This document shows, piece after piece, positions 51,571 through 64,000 of a stretch of 64,000 nucleotides of DNA. Source of the DNA: Taeniopygia guttata (Eukaryota; Chordata; Aves; Passeriformes; Estrildidae); assembly GCF_048771995.1 (NCBI RefSeq), contig NC_133026.1, positions 121,188,501 to 121,252,500 of the forward strand, read 5' to 3'. Below the pieces are notes generated by a model. That model was not told where the DNA came from. It saw nothing but the letters and a program-made list of their open reading frames with translations, and made no database searches. The position numbers and the translations under genes were made by a program. Numbering within the stretch: position 1 is the stretch's first letter; each line of letters begins with the position of its first letter.

Positions 51571-54500
51571 CTAAAATTTTCATAAATTATGGTTCATGTT
51601 AGATGTGCTTTCATTACATTTTAATAAATTAAAATTTTTACAAAGCCAGATTTTTTATAATAATAGCAAAGATTGTAATGCTAGTAATAGCATTATCTGT
51701 CAGAACATTATGAGTAATGATTATGTAAAAATCTATGTAACAAAGGCTAACAGAAGAAATGATCAAATTATATTCTTCTGTATCTTGTATAAAACAAGTT
51801 ATTTTATTATGGTAGCAAAAAACCAACTTCTCTTAAAGCAATATTTAAATTACTTTTTAAAATCAATGTAATTAAATTCATGTGAATTACAATAGTTAAG
51901 ATCACTTGTTTCATAAAGGATTGTTTTAAAGTTTTGCTTTAACATTACTAAGTATAAATTAAAGAGCCATGTCTTTTAAAAATACAGTATTTCTAATAGT
52001 CCTTAGGAAGAATGGGGCAGAGCAAGGGAAATTATACCTGAATCCACTCTGAACACCTTATGAAGATGTAAGTTTCCAGTTTATCCAATTCATAAATATT
52101 TTGTTTCATCTGAGCTAGCATTTGGCATCATTCCAGCATGTAAACATGCATCAGTTTTACACACACAAATCTAATTTACAGGCAAGCCATCATCTGCATT
52201 TACCATAGTAGCCAGCAGTTTGTGATATGCCTGTAACAGAAACGTAAACTGATAGAGGAGGAGGTGAGAATGTAAACTTCAAAAGAGATTGGATTTTTAA
52301 CAACAAAGGCACTCTTAAAAAGTGTGGAGGAACATTGCTGAGAGACTGTGAGCCAAAAGTCTTCAGCAGAATGGACTTGAGGAACTTGTAGCAGATATTT
52401 ACACCTAAACGTGAATGAGAATTCAGAAATTTATGTTACTAGGGAGCCTCAAAATAGTGTATGAAAATGAGTATTAGGTGTAAAAATATGTATCTAAATA
52501 TAAAGGTGAGAATAGGTGAAGTGAATTTAGTAGTCAGAGAGATCTGAAATAAGTAGGAGGGAAAACCTAAGAGTGCAGTGCTTCACAATAATGAACAAAA
52601 TAGTTTTTCTCTTTTGAAGGAGAAATGCACATGGGGAACACTGGAGTGCTCTAACCACCCCTCCAAGCCCAGCAGAAGCTGGGATAGTGACGATGACTCT
52701 TTCCTGCATGTCTCTTCTGTTTCCCAGGAATGCACATGCATGCCTGATTGTACAGACCAATATATTTTCTCTTTGTTTTCACTGCAGATATGCCAAGATA
52801 TTGATGTCTGCCAAACTGGATACTGCACATTGCAAGCACATTCAGATAATACCTAGAACTCCACGAAAGCGTTGGTGCTTTATTCTATTGCAGAGGCAGA
52901 AAATTACAGAGACATCCACCTCCCACCCTCTTCATAATCTGGGACTTCACTGAACCTGAAGCAAAGGCTGTGAAGAGGAGAAAGACGCAGGAGCAGTAAC
53001 TACAGGTGCACACTTAGATTATTCACTGTGGCCTATATATTTACAGGTGGCCACTAGAATAACCACTCCCAGAGGGTGATGATTTGTAGGGATAGAAGAA
53101 AAAGATAGGTTTTTAAGGAGGAGTCTAAAGGGATAAAAATCAGTAACTGCTTGAGAGATTATACTTTTTTTAGTACAAGATGGCTTCAATAATCTGAGAA
53201 GAAGCTTTAACCTACCTTGCTGGAATTCCTTCTGGCCATTTGACAATGCTGAGATTTTATTAAACCTCCTGTGAGTTTGATGCTTCTGATTTTTTTCCTT
53301 GAACAGTCTTTATTCCTCCTAAAGGTTGTTTTCTCACTTGTCCACAGTAGATATTCACTACCTGCCACTCTCCTGTAGAGCTATAATTTTGCCTGAGTTG
53401 TGATTAGTGGTATTTCCACTTAAATGAAATACAGGGTTTCCAGTTTTTTTTAGATTTTTCAGAACTCTTAAATATTTAGTTTTTAATGGAATGTTCCAGT
53501 TTTGAATGTTTTTGAGTTTTGAACTGGAACATATGCGTGTATATGTTTTACTTATTCATATGTTACTTATGCATTTAAATACAAATATGAATCAAAATCT
53601 CCCACTTATTGGTTTCAGGAAGGTGGAAGAACAAAGAATGACTGTGTGACAGAAGGTGCAACCTCAAGTACAAGTCCTGCCTTTACTTGATTTAAAGCAT
53701 AGATTAGAACATCAGTCTTCAATATCCAGAGAGAAGACCTAAAATTTAGATTGAAATAATGCCTAATAATTTTTTTTTCTGCAATATAAGAGATGGATGG
53801 AGACATAAACAAGAAGAACTAGTAGCCAAGTAATGTGGAACAGTTGCTCGAATGTTGCACAAAAACCATAATGTAGAGTGGTATGTAGGTCTGCCACAGT
53901 CCTGGGAAGTGCCCTCATTAAAAGCTTTTTATATTATGCTGCAGAACTTGCTTTTCATATGAAACACTTGGAGAATCTGGCTTATGACCCAAGATAAAAT
54001 GAGAAAAAAATATTAAATATTCCAAAATGTCGTGTAGGAGAATCAGATCCTGCACACCTTTACACTAGGAGAATTGAAGGATTTTTGACACACGTGAATC
54101 TACGCTCAAGAATACATGTGTGCACACTGGAAACACTAATCTTTTTTTAAATTTGATTTTTGCCTTGAAGCCTGTCCAGAAGCACAGAAACAGAACTATC
54201 CAAAGGTCACTTGAAATTGTATCAACAAACAACAAAGTCTTTGGCAATAAAATGTTGATTTTATGGAAGGAAATTGCAGACACCAGTGTCTCCATTTCTT
54301 AGTGTGTTGTACATGAAAAGAACAAAATTCATTTGCATAGTTAAGATACGTTTATGTACTACTGCTGGAAATGTGAATTAGTTGGAAATATGTCTACTGA
54401 TGTTGTGATATTAACTTGAAGATTTCAAGGGCTGATTTTCAGTACACATACAGTTAAAATAAACTTATATTTGAGGGTTAAGGAAGTCAATAATGTTTAA

Positions 54501-57500
54501 GTTAATAAGACTTGTTGATAACAGGACTATGCTAAGTGAAATTGCAGGAAACATTGGAATGCTTTTAATAAATTGCATCTTTTAGACTTAGACCTCAATT
54601 AAATGTCTCTCTGAATTTCACAGAAATTGTGTAAAAAATAGCAGAATCAAAATAAATTCTTAGAAGTGTAAAATAAAGAGAGAATTAAAGAATTTAACCA
54701 CCTGAAATATGTTACTGAACTGATTAAATCACCATTCTTGGATGATGCCACCAAATTAGATGAACGCAGATCTATATTAAACTGTATAACTGTGTAAGCA
54801 GTAATAGATTTTGAACTAGAAATAGTAATAATATTTTTTGTAGAAATTGAAATAGAATGTAATTAGAAATTGTGATGAGGAAAATAGGAAAACAAAAAAA
54901 AATTCTCACCATTTATTTTCCTTTGAATACAATGTACACCATTCACATATAATAAATACGGTAGGTACATGCCTTTTGGAGTCTGAGCAGTATTTTTTAT
55001 TGTGTAATTTCTGATTTTCCTTGGTTTATTCTTTCACCTAGGTAAGCAAACTGATAGGAAACAAGTGTTCCTTTACAAAGAATTGACTTTTTCATTGAGA
55101 AATCATTGAGTGCTAAATACTCTTTGATGACCTGAAAAATGTTTCTGAGGATAAGAGAAGGGAGAAATCTTTTGAAGTTTAAAGACAATATCTTTTTTTT
55201 CTTTTGCTGCATGGGGGGATAGAGATGATTGAGAAGACAGAAAATATGTTTTCAGTTTATGGAATTGGGTGGTGTTTGAAATTCATAAAGGAATTTTGTT
55301 TTCATTTTCTTTGTTCCCTCCAAGTTTTCCTTATTGTTTAATCAATGTTTCTACTGGGGCAAATGCATCAAAGGAATGATTTTGTCTCATGGTTATGACT
55401 CATAAAGACGTGGTTAAAGACAGAAATGGTAAATTGTCTTGAATCAAACTTAAAAACAGTCTAGAAAATATTTTTCTAGTCCAGAAAATATTTTCAAATA
55501 TTTTCTGGAAATAATTAAGTGAGGCTTGATACCTATGTTTGTCAGTTCCTTGCTACTGTTTAATTTTTGTATTTTCTACAAGAAGAAGGGAATTGGGATT
55601 GAATTTTGGTTTTGGTAAATCTCAGAATATTTAAATATTTTTCTGAACTTACTGAATTTATTCCGTTTCTAGCTTCTCAGGCATTTACCATTGTATCTTG
55701 TTCATCTTTTAAATGCTTTATATTTTTGTCTTTCTGTTTTGTCTTTTTTAACTGGGAAGGCACTTTCTTAATCTACTTTCTTTTATTATTATCACAGATC
55801 AATTAACAATTATACAGGAAAAATGGCAGAAGTAGTGTTTTCCAATACTGTTGCCTGTTGCTTTTCGATACAGCACCTTTTGCATCTTTTTTCTTTCCAA
55901 TTACACTTTCATATGCCATAAGCACGGTTATGTTCACTGTTCTTGGGGCTCTTTCTCTGCCCATACCCCTCTTTTCTGCATCTCATCTTGTCTCTCTTGC
56001 TTCCCAGATTGGGAAATATTGACTTTATTGATCACAAGGCAACTGGGTGTGTATGTTCAGCTGGCATAAACAGTTTTCCATCCTCTGTTAATTAAGAGGT
56101 TTTCCCCCATAAACTACTACTCTCCAATCGGCCTGCCTGCTAGCTTCCATTTTGGATCCTCCACTGGTCCTCCATTCCAGTTCTGTTTTCTCCAGTACAT
56201 GCCTCTCAAAAGAGGATTGTCTTTCCCCAGAGCCCCTACTTTTTCCATACTGAGTGTGAAAGCTGAATGTGGCTTCACTTGTCTCTGCTACCTTCTTGTG
56301 TTTCCCACTGAACTGAGAATCATCACATAATTCCCATAAACTGGGAGGAAAGGTATTAGAACAGTCTGTGTGTTGGATCTGACACTCTCCTTACTTTTCA
56401 TGTGTCAGCTTTTGTGGTGGTGAACACCTAAATGTGGCACTATGGGGTAAACTGTATAAATGGAAATGTTATATTGTGATAAGGGGAATGGAATTAGTCT
56501 TCGAATTCTTTCATACTTTGGGATGGATTTTTTCTAAAAGCTCAAAACTTAAAATGTGTTATATGGGAAAAAAATGTTTGGTAGCATTCCACTGGCATGT
56601 GATGGAGAAATTATATTCCTTCTATCTCTACAGAGAATTCACAGCTATAATACATGTTTGCAGTTTTTCCCCTGTTTTGTTTAATTTAATTGAGTTTTAT
56701 TGGCTGCCTTGTTTTAGGAGTCATCTAAATATGTTAGATAATTGAATGGAAAAATATGTCTTAGACATATTATTTTTAAAGCTCAACATCACATCTGGAA
56801 GAGACTAAGACATGTTTGTAGTGTGCTTCCTTTGATTTATTGACCGGATGACCAGAAACTGGTTCAGAGTTGCAGCCTCATCATGCCTGGAGAAAAGCTC
56901 GTACTTACATCTATGAATGTGAGGTATTAAACTGCTTTTTTACATGCTAAATGGATGATGATGATGAAACTAAGACAAGGCCATATTTTAAGAGCATGAA
57001 AGCAATCTTTTATAGTAAAGTATAGTTTCTCAAGGGAAGAATTAGAAGCCTGCAGCCTAGGACATCTAAAACTGGTATGTTCACTGTCAAAAAAGCTTAG
57101 TCTTTCTATATACTCAGTCCAGCTTAACTGCAGACTAGGTGATAAAGTAAGTTTTGTATGCTTCCTTGAAACTTCATGGGTTTCTTTCAAAATCAAGAAC
57201 AGAATCTCTACCTATCTACTCAGGAAGATTGTAGAATGGAGAAGATGACCAGTATGTAGTCAGGTTAACTGGAGAGTGGTCCCAGCTGCCTGTTGAGGTG
57301 TTTTACTTTGGGGAAGTATCTCTGAAAGTGGGAATACTTGCTTCTTATTGGAAATGTGGATGCAATGGACTCTACCGCTTAGCCAAATGAACTTCAGCTC
57401 AAAAATGAACAAAAAATATATACAGCGTAAGGTGGTCTGTTATATTTTGTGACAAGAAAAAGAAGCTTTAAAAAGACTTTTCTTTTCATTTTAAGCCTTA

Positions 57501-58244
57501 AAGCAAATGAGTATTCACATATATGCACAGGCATAAGAAAGTCCAGGGATGGGTTCAAATATTATATTTTAAAAATTATATGTTGCAAATTCTTAATAAA
57601 ACCATTAAAATATGAGGATTTTTAACTTGGAAACATGACTACAAATGTAACAGCAAGAAAATTACTATTTAAGTATGAAAACAGAGTTTCATATTTCCAG
57701 GAAGAGAGAGATGTAGATTACAAACATATTTTCAACTGTGAATCTGTCTATTTCTTCATGAAATTATTTCAGATTTGAGAAGATTTGGGAAAATTGAGAA
57801 GATTTGAGGGATCTTTCAGTGAAGAGGGCAATGTCTAAACAACAAGGGTGTTTTTTAAGAAGAGGCAATTTAAAGGCTTTTCTAATGTTACAATTAAATG
57901 CTAGAGTAGACTGGTGAGGGAGATTTTGCCATCTCCATTAATGTTTCCAAAGAAAGGAATATTAGGAAAATGTCCATTTGAAATGTTTCAGATGAAGCCT
58001 TAATTTACAGGTAGGATTGTTGATTTATGAGGTTTTTTTCAGTCTTGATTTCATTTCTGAAGAGCAGGCAACTTTTAAGCTTAACTTTTTAAGGCATGGT
58101 TCTGAGAGAATGACAAACCTCCATGGCCTCTTCAGTCAACACTCCAAACAGCACAAGTGAGTGTTGTCAGACATCTAAAACAATAAGAGGAGATTAAAGC
58201 TGGGGACAATCTTAACAGCATTGTGTTGAATGGAAGATGGACAT
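51571..58244. other. Gene-free AT-rich stretch
   Basis: No gene is supported over about 6.7 kb. A 92-codon frame at 52578-52856 (+) with scattered Cys is read on three overlapping frames and lacks a family signature, so it is not called. Two adjacent palindromes at 55461-55508 are listed separately. Confidence 0.5.
55461..55508. repeat. Two adjacent related palindromes
   Basis: The first palindrome (55461-55479) has 8-base arms CTAGAAAA/TTTTCTAG around TAT. The second (55481-55508) has 13-base perfect arms, CCAGAAAATATTT and its complement, around two bases. The left arms are themselves near-identical (CTAGAAAATATTTT versus CCAGAAAATATTTT), so this is a tandem duplication of a palindromic unit. 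No element family is recognised. Confidence 0.8.
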
Positions 58245-58592
58245 GCTCTGACTGAGAGGCTGGAGAAAGATAAGCTCCAGACTGATTTTTTTGCAGAGGG
58301 ACTTCTTACAAGGACATCTTGTAAAATAGGACAAGGGGTAATGGCTTTAAGCTGAAAGTGGGTAGGTTAAGATTAGATTTTAGGAAGAAATTTTTCATTG
58401 TGTGGGTGATGAGGTACTGGAACGGGTTGCCCAGAGAAGCTGTGGATGCCTCATCCCTGTCATTATTCAAGGCCAGGTTTGATGGGGCTTGGAGCAATGT
58501 GGTTTAGTGGAAGGCATCCCTGACCACAGCAGGAGGGTTGGGGCAAGATAATCTTTAAGGTCCCTTCCAAACCAAGCCATTCTGTGATTCTT
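58245..58592 (+). mobile_element. CR1 LINE 3' fragment, + strand, best preserved
   Basis: This copy of about 350 bp follows the avian CR1 3' consensus closely: 'aataggacaaggggtaatggctttaagctgaaagtgggtaggtt', 'agattagattttaggaagaaatttttcattgtg', 'aacgggttgcccagagaagctgtggatgcctcatccctg', 'aaggccaggtttgatggggcttggagcaatgtggtttagtggaaggcatccctg', 'ataatctttaaggtcccttccaaaccaagccattctgtgattctt'. It includes the diagnostic 3' terminus and a short remnant of the 8-bp tail repeat. Its 5' end is truncated. Lower divergence than the other four copies suggests a younger insertion. Confidence 0.97.
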
Positions 58593-60259
58593 GCAGAGAT
58601 GTCTGCAAACCCCTCATTTTACTGCAGGCTAGCAGGGAGAGAAGTGAATGGAGCTGCAGACATGCAGAGGACTTGTACCCACTGCCTTCCAGCTGCCACT
58701 GTACTGCTACTGCCTGACCCCCATGCACACATTCTGACCTTACTCCTCTCCACAGATCTCTTGAGCCCAATCCAGCACTTAGGCCAAACAGTTTTGCACA
58801 CTGCCAGTGGACAAAAGCAATCAAGTTATCCTGGTGGCCCTCAAAAGTGAGTTTCTCCTTCACAAACAGGGAGCAAGATACAATGGAGGTGAGATTTTCC
58901 TGGCCTGGGTCTTCACTGCAGACATGAAAAGTGCCTCCTCTTCCTTAGTGAAAATTATTCCCACAGTCCTTGAAAGACATGGGTGCAAACTGTGACTGAA
59001 TCTGCTTACGAAAACTTTTGACAGGTATCCTCAAATTTTGCGTCAATTGCTTTCAATTTAGAGGAATGTTACTTTCAACCAAACTTTAATTGGAGTGAAC
59101 CTGCTGACCAGGTTTAGCAGTAGGAGGGCTTCACTCACCTCCTCGGGAATAGTTTAACAAAGATAGTGTCTTGGGAAAGGAGGGAAAGAGCAGCTGAAGA
59201 ACCATCAGACAGTCAAGCTGGAGTACAGAGCTGCCCAAACACATGCATCTCTGTTGACCTCGTGGTGCCTCATATTGCAACTACCCAAAAAAGATGATAA
59301 TCCAGGAGTGACTATCCACAACCTAAAATATGCCTGCTGGGATGGAAATTGTTATCTACCCATTTCATTGTAGTTGAATTTTTACTGGTTCAGAAATGCA
59401 ACTCTTTAATGAACCACTTAAGGAGCACGAGGATGATGGTTTCCCATTGGCTTAGCAAACCATCCTCTCCTGAAGGGCTGTGAAAGGCAAGGTAATTGGG
59501 AGAGAAAATGGGGTAGTACTTTGTACCTGAGCACGTTGCCTCCTGTGGAATATAGGTCACATTTGCAATATCTTTCCTGAAAACAAAGATGCAAATTTAA
59601 TGCATTGGATTCACATTTTTGTTCTCTGCACAAACAAAGGTGATACTGCTGGAATTCTGATTAGGTCTAATGAGGGAAAGTGTAATGTATTCATTCCTTC
59701 CAATGTGGCTTCTTGAACAGATTAGCTACAAAATTTGCCCTTCTTCATGCTAACAAAACATAAACATAGTAAAAAGGGAATCATAATACTACTTGATATA
59801 AACCCAGTGCTTAATATTTTAATCTTTAAAGAATAAAAGGTAATACATCAACAGCAAATTAAGAAGGTGACATCTCGGTCTATTTACATTAATGGTTAAT
59901 AATCAGCAGATTAACACTGATACATACCAAGAACAGGTTTATGCATGGACAGTAGGAGGTGATAACATCATATTCAACCAAAATGGCTTTGAGTCTACCT
60001 CAGGATTATGTCACCAAGTCAAATGATTGTTAAAGGAACGAGCAGACAGAAATACTAGTTTAGATAAAGTTTTCTGCAGAAATGTAATAAAAAATAGAGG
60101 AAAAGAATCATGGGAACATTTTAAGACACTATTTTAATTTATAATTATTTCTGTGTGCATACATGGTATGTTTTTCAAAGTTCATGAATACATACATACC
60201 TTGCATATACTACACCTACAGTTGCATAAACATTCAGAGAGGTTAGAGATAGCCATTAT
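58593..60259. other. Gene-free sequence
   Basis: No gene is supported. The first 400 bases are slightly GC-richer with overlapping short frames on both strands, none with a domain. The part near 59860-60050 is non-repetitive and could be conserved. Confidence 0.45.
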
Positions 60260-60760
60260 CACTTTTTAGGATAACTTAATTAAACTCGCTTATTAAAACA
60301 CTTTAATTCGTTAGTGATAAAATCTTGATTAGTACATTTTCCTGCTAGGTGACCTTCTAATTTAATAGAAAACGAATTTTTAAATGGAGAAAAATGCCTG
60401 TGGCAGAGATTTTGTGCAAGTGAATAGAGTTTGTAATACACATAGGGATATAATCGAGCCTAATTAGTGAGGGTGCAAATGAATTTTTATTTCATACACC
60501 AGAAGTGTCATTGATGAACCATGGTTCAGAGTTTGAAATGCATTCAGGCTGGCAGTATGGGACTGAAGTCTGTGGGAAAATCACAAGCTAATTCATTGAT
60601 TGCCCCTTGGAAATTACTGCTGTTAATTGTTAGGTAATTAACATGGAGCTACAATTATACTGGCCTTAGGGGGTGATTAATGTTTCAACATGTCACATTA
60701 GCAGCGGCTGGATTTTAAAAGCTTTTCTTTTCACATGGTTTAGAGACAGATGGTATATTG
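60260..60760. promoter_or_regulatory. Candidate enhancer rich in homeodomain motifs
   Basis: About 500 bp of non-repetitive sequence with many TAAT-core words: TTAATTAAA (about 60278), TTTAATTCG, CTAATTAG, GCTAATTCATTGATTG, and an inverted pair GTTAATT (60622-60628) / AATTAAC (60636-60642) resembling spread HNF1 half-sites. It also holds 'gaaaaatgcctgtggcagag' and 'tcacattagcagcggctgg'. There is no simple repeat and no coding frame. Of the candidate conserved elements in this window, this one looks strongest to me. Confirmation needs alignment. Confidence 0.4.
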
Positions 60761-63334
60761 TCTATGGAAAATTGTTTTCTTTTACTAAAGTTTATACCAA
60801 GACCAAGTGAATGTTCTTCTTGTGCTGCAGTGTATTTTTATGTAGTTGAATTGTATGTATCGTGCCTGATGCACCTTAAGAAATAATATTTGTTTTAAAA
60901 AAATCCCCATTATACCTGCTATGAATGCATAAAATATGCATATTGAAAGGAAATTATGCCTGCATTTATTTTTTTAGGTAGAAAATAAAAAATAGGTAAT
61001 GTAAAATTAGACTATTTAATGGCAGCTCTTACATTATTTAGTGATGATACAGAGAAAAGAATTGCACAATATCATATTTATTACAATCAATATAATTTAA
61101 GCAGTAACCAAATAAAACATGTTGAACAAATGCATTTAGTAACAGTTATAAACAGCATATTAATATCTCCACACTTCAGTATTGTGCTTTGTTCTATGTT
61201 AAGATTTTTTTCTCTTCTTCCAGTTCCAGTAGTCAGAATAAGACTAACATGGACTTTTTAGAAGCCTACTGTGTTCTGCTTTATCTGTTGCAGAATTAAA
61301 TCCTTAAAATCTTCCATTAAAGACAGTAGTGCCTGTGTTAGGAAGACTGGTTATGTATCCTGGAATTATTACTTATATTTTCTCTTTTTCTTTCTTCTAT
61401 ATGCTGCTGCACTAGATAGACATATTGCAAACTTGTGGGTTATTGGTATTCACTGTGTAAATATTTTCTTGGTAATATTCCTAAAAAATGGCAAATGTAC
61501 TTTCCTGTTTGCAGCAGTTTTGAAAGCACTTCAATTTCTTCTCGTAATTGATAGTGGCACTAAGTCTTGTGAAGGGATATATTTAAATGCCATACTTGGA
61601 TTATTTTCTGTAAATTCTTTAGGTTTCTAAGATTACTCCTTTGTCTTCTATAGACAATGAAGTCACATAGTCCAAAAGATGTAATGGACCTCTGGTAGGT
61701 GAAAGGATCAGTTTCTATGACCGCATATATATTTCTCTTTTTCTTGTTTCATTTTTTGTCTTCCTGTGATATTTCAAGTTGGAGTCTTTCTTAGTAGTCT
61801 TATACAGTGGTCTTTCTTATGAATCCAGTCACTTGCATTTGTATTGATTGGTCCACTGCAGCATATCACAGAAATGTTTATTTTTTCAGCCATGCCTGCT
61901 AATAATTTTTAATTTCTGCTAAAGCAGAAGGACATCTGCTTTAGGACATCTGGAGGACAAGTTTCTACTTTAGAAACAGCCTTGTTGCAATAATAAAAAT
62001 CCACACAGAAATATAGCAGAAGAGATACACAAATTTTGCAAATATTCAATTTTCTTTATGATTTTAATTTCTACAGAATAGTATGAACTATGAATCAGTG
62101 TCCACTTAAGTTTCATTCAGCTGAGTTTTCTTGCCTTCTCAGAGGACGCCAGGTGTTACCTATACACACAAAGTGTCAGTGACTGAACTGGAAGAAGTGG
62201 GTTTTATGAAGAACTTAATGGAATGGAAGGATTAAAATTATTATACCACAGGAGATCACCTGCATTTGGTTAGTCATACAGGCTTTCCTGGACTTTCTGT
62301 TTGAATGATCAGGAGCCAGAAAATCTCAGTACATGGGTAAGTTTAACCAGAGATTCTGACCACTGCTTTTAAAGAGTAATAGTAGTAAGCTGATACAATG
62401 CTTGGTCAGCAGAACGCTTAAGCATATGGTTAACTTTAAGCACATGAGTAGCTCTGTTGACATTACAATTAAGTGTCTACCTACATGTTTTGCTATATTA
62501 AGGTCATTGCCCTGGGAGGACTCCATAGGGGAAAATTACTCCAATTGGCAGTCTCATGAAGTTACTCCTGGCCCTGTGTCTATGGAATAGTAGATTCATT
62601 TGTATAAAACCCTCAAATACAAGTATCTGTGTTCACATATCCTAGAACAGATCCAAATTTACTAGGGCCATTTTTGGATTTCCTTAATATGTAAGAGATG
62701 TGAAACTATTATTTGTTCTTGCTTTAAGAACTGCCTGCATTGCTAGTGTATCAATAAGGGTGAGCACCAGATTCTACATGATTATTTGATCATGTAAAAT
62801 TTGAGGCCATGGCATTCCTCAAATATATGTTATACATATTTATGTTAGCTCACTGGATTATTTTCTTCTGAATTTCTATTTGATGTCTGTTTATGGGCTT
62901 TTTTTTTGTTGTTGTTTTTGGGGAGCAGGAGGAGGGCTGTTGTGTGCTAGTTTCTATATTTTATGAAAGCAGTGTCTGTGCTACTAGTCTAATTTAAATT
63001 TAGGCTTTTATTCTAGTTGGCAGTAATGTAAGTGCTAAGAATGTGGTGAAAAAAAATAACAGGAACCTGCATAGATTGACCTCTTTTCTTCCTTTTCTGA
63101 AGTGACTGTAACCACCCTACTAATAATATTTATTGGGAGATTATCTCAAGTCTCATGGTTTCCAGGCTTGACTTGTAAAATCTGAAGCTTTCTAGACCAA
63201 TATACTTCAGAGGACATAATACTAAATAGAAGTTTTTGGTCACTTGCTAAGAAAAGATCTTTGAAACAGGCGTTGTTCTGCCATGGTTTGCAGAAGGAAC
63301 TGGCTGAAAAGCTTAGATGCTGTATTGAAGCTTG
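60761..63334. other. Gene-free AT-rich sequence
   Basis: No gene or recognised repeat. The longest frame is 119 codons at 61271-61630 (+), hydrophobic and AT-rich, with no recognised family; it is treated as chance. Confidence 0.5.
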
Positions 63335-63778
63335 TGTCATGGTTTGGGAATGGAATTCCCAATTTATTGGTCTCACTGAAACACTCCAAATCACTTGCTT
63401 TTCTCTCAGTGACCCCTCCTCTTCACCCCTTCCTCCTCTGGAGGAACATAAATGGGAATTGGAGACACAAAAGGTAAAGTTCACAGATTTAGTTAAGAGC
63501 AATTTACTAGAAAGAACACTGAGATAAGAAAATTATCGGTAATATCAACAATACTAATGACAGAGGGTGCATGAAGTGAAGAATTTGCACAAGAGTGTTC
63601 ACCCCTTACAATACCTGACTGCTCCCTCCATCAGTCTGCTCAAGACTGAAGGGATCCTTTCACCCCCTTGCCTTCCTGGCAATGACGTGAGATGTTATAG
63701 AACAGTCTCCAGGTCCTAGCCGTACCCCTCCTGGACACTGCAATAATTAACCTTGTCCTCCTGGCTAGAACCAGGACA
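63335..63778 (+). mobile_element. Probable solo LTR of an avian endogenous retrovirus
   Basis: The segment starts TGTCATGGTT and ends AACCAGGACA, which are inverted complements with one mismatch in ten, as LTR tips should be (TG...CA). The TGTCATGGTTTG start and the 'ctggctagaaccaggaca' end agree with my memory of common bird LTRs. The length of about 444 bp is in the LTR range. No gag, pol or env sequence adjoins, so it would be a solo LTR left by recombination. A 5-base repeat GCTTG occurs at 63330-63334 and at 63783-63787, but the second lies four bases beyond the tip, so the target-site duplication is not clean. No coding capacity; orientation follows the assumed tip assignment. Confidence 0.55.
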
Positions 63779-64000
63779 GGATGCTTGAGGAGAAGGCCAC
63801 CAGGAAAATATCTAAGGAATGGACTTGTGTGAAGGACAGGTGAGGAGGTGAAATAGAGGAACTTCCCCTTTCTCTGTGAAAATTTAAGGGACATTATACG
63901 CTTTTTAGCAAGGTGCCTCTTGCCTCGCCTCCCCTGTGTTCTTTGTTATAGCAGTTTTCTTACAGTGAATTTGAAGACAGAATTGAAGGTGTATTTGTAT
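63779..64000. other. Right-end sequence, unassigned
   Basis: Purine-rich then pyrimidine-rich mixed sequence with no recognised gene. It may include more retroelement-derived DNA next to the LTR, but no family can be named. Confidence 0.35.

Noticed and set aside
52578..52856. 92-codon frame with several Cys on +, possibly an exon
   Set aside because: Overlapping frames on both strands are equally open, the Cys spacing fits no family I know, and no clear exon borders frame it.
61271..61630. 119-codon hydrophobic frame on +
   Set aside because: T-rich DNA gives Phe/Leu/Ile-rich translations by chance; no family signature.

Overview
The window looks like AT-rich, non-coding bird DNA: intergenic or deep-intronic sequence with no protein-coding gene or exon that I can support. 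The bird assignment rests on five interspersed repeats that match the 3' part of the avian CR1 LINE from memory, including the terminal 'ttaaggtccctt(c)caa(a/c)cc...attctgtgatt' signature. It is strengthened by a segment near the right edge with the tips of an avian endogenous-retrovirus LTR. I cannot name the species; a passerine is plausible but unproven.

Layout. 1-16.7 kb is mostly AT-rich single-copy sequence with two CR1 fragments (about 2785-3445 on + and 4690-4935 on -), a T/G-rich tract near 6.85 kb and a nested inverted repeat at 6759-6833. About 16.8-17.4 kb is a GC-richer block that may be an old LTR remnant. 17.4-25 kb holds a TA/CA compound microsatellite (20.36-20.5 kb), two probable ancient MIR-like SINE relics (about 19.06 and 24.77 kb), a G-run motif and a candidate conserved element near 23.6 kb. 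25-29.4 kb is the most structured part. It has a CR1 copy, a sharply bounded CpG island (about 25.5-25.74 kb) with a textbook CTCF core motif, a long (TG)n tract ending just before a good TATA-box match, a 42-base T run, another CR1 copy, and a (CTTT)n tract of about 400 bp. 29.4-58.2 kb is a repeat-poor, AT-rich desert with several stretches that read like conserved non-coding regulatory DNA. 58.2-58.6 kb is a fifth CR1 copy, 60.26-60.76 kb is a homeodomain-motif-rich candidate enhancer, and 63.33-63.78 kb is a probable solo LTR.

How it works together. Nothing here forms a pathway or operon. The open reading frames present are short, mostly AT-rich or repeat-derived, overlap on both strands and show no recognisable domain. 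The best functional candidates are regulatory: the CpG island/CTCF/TATA cluster at 25.5-26.05 kb and the putative enhancers. Testing these needs multi-species alignment and chromatin or RNA data, which I could not consult.
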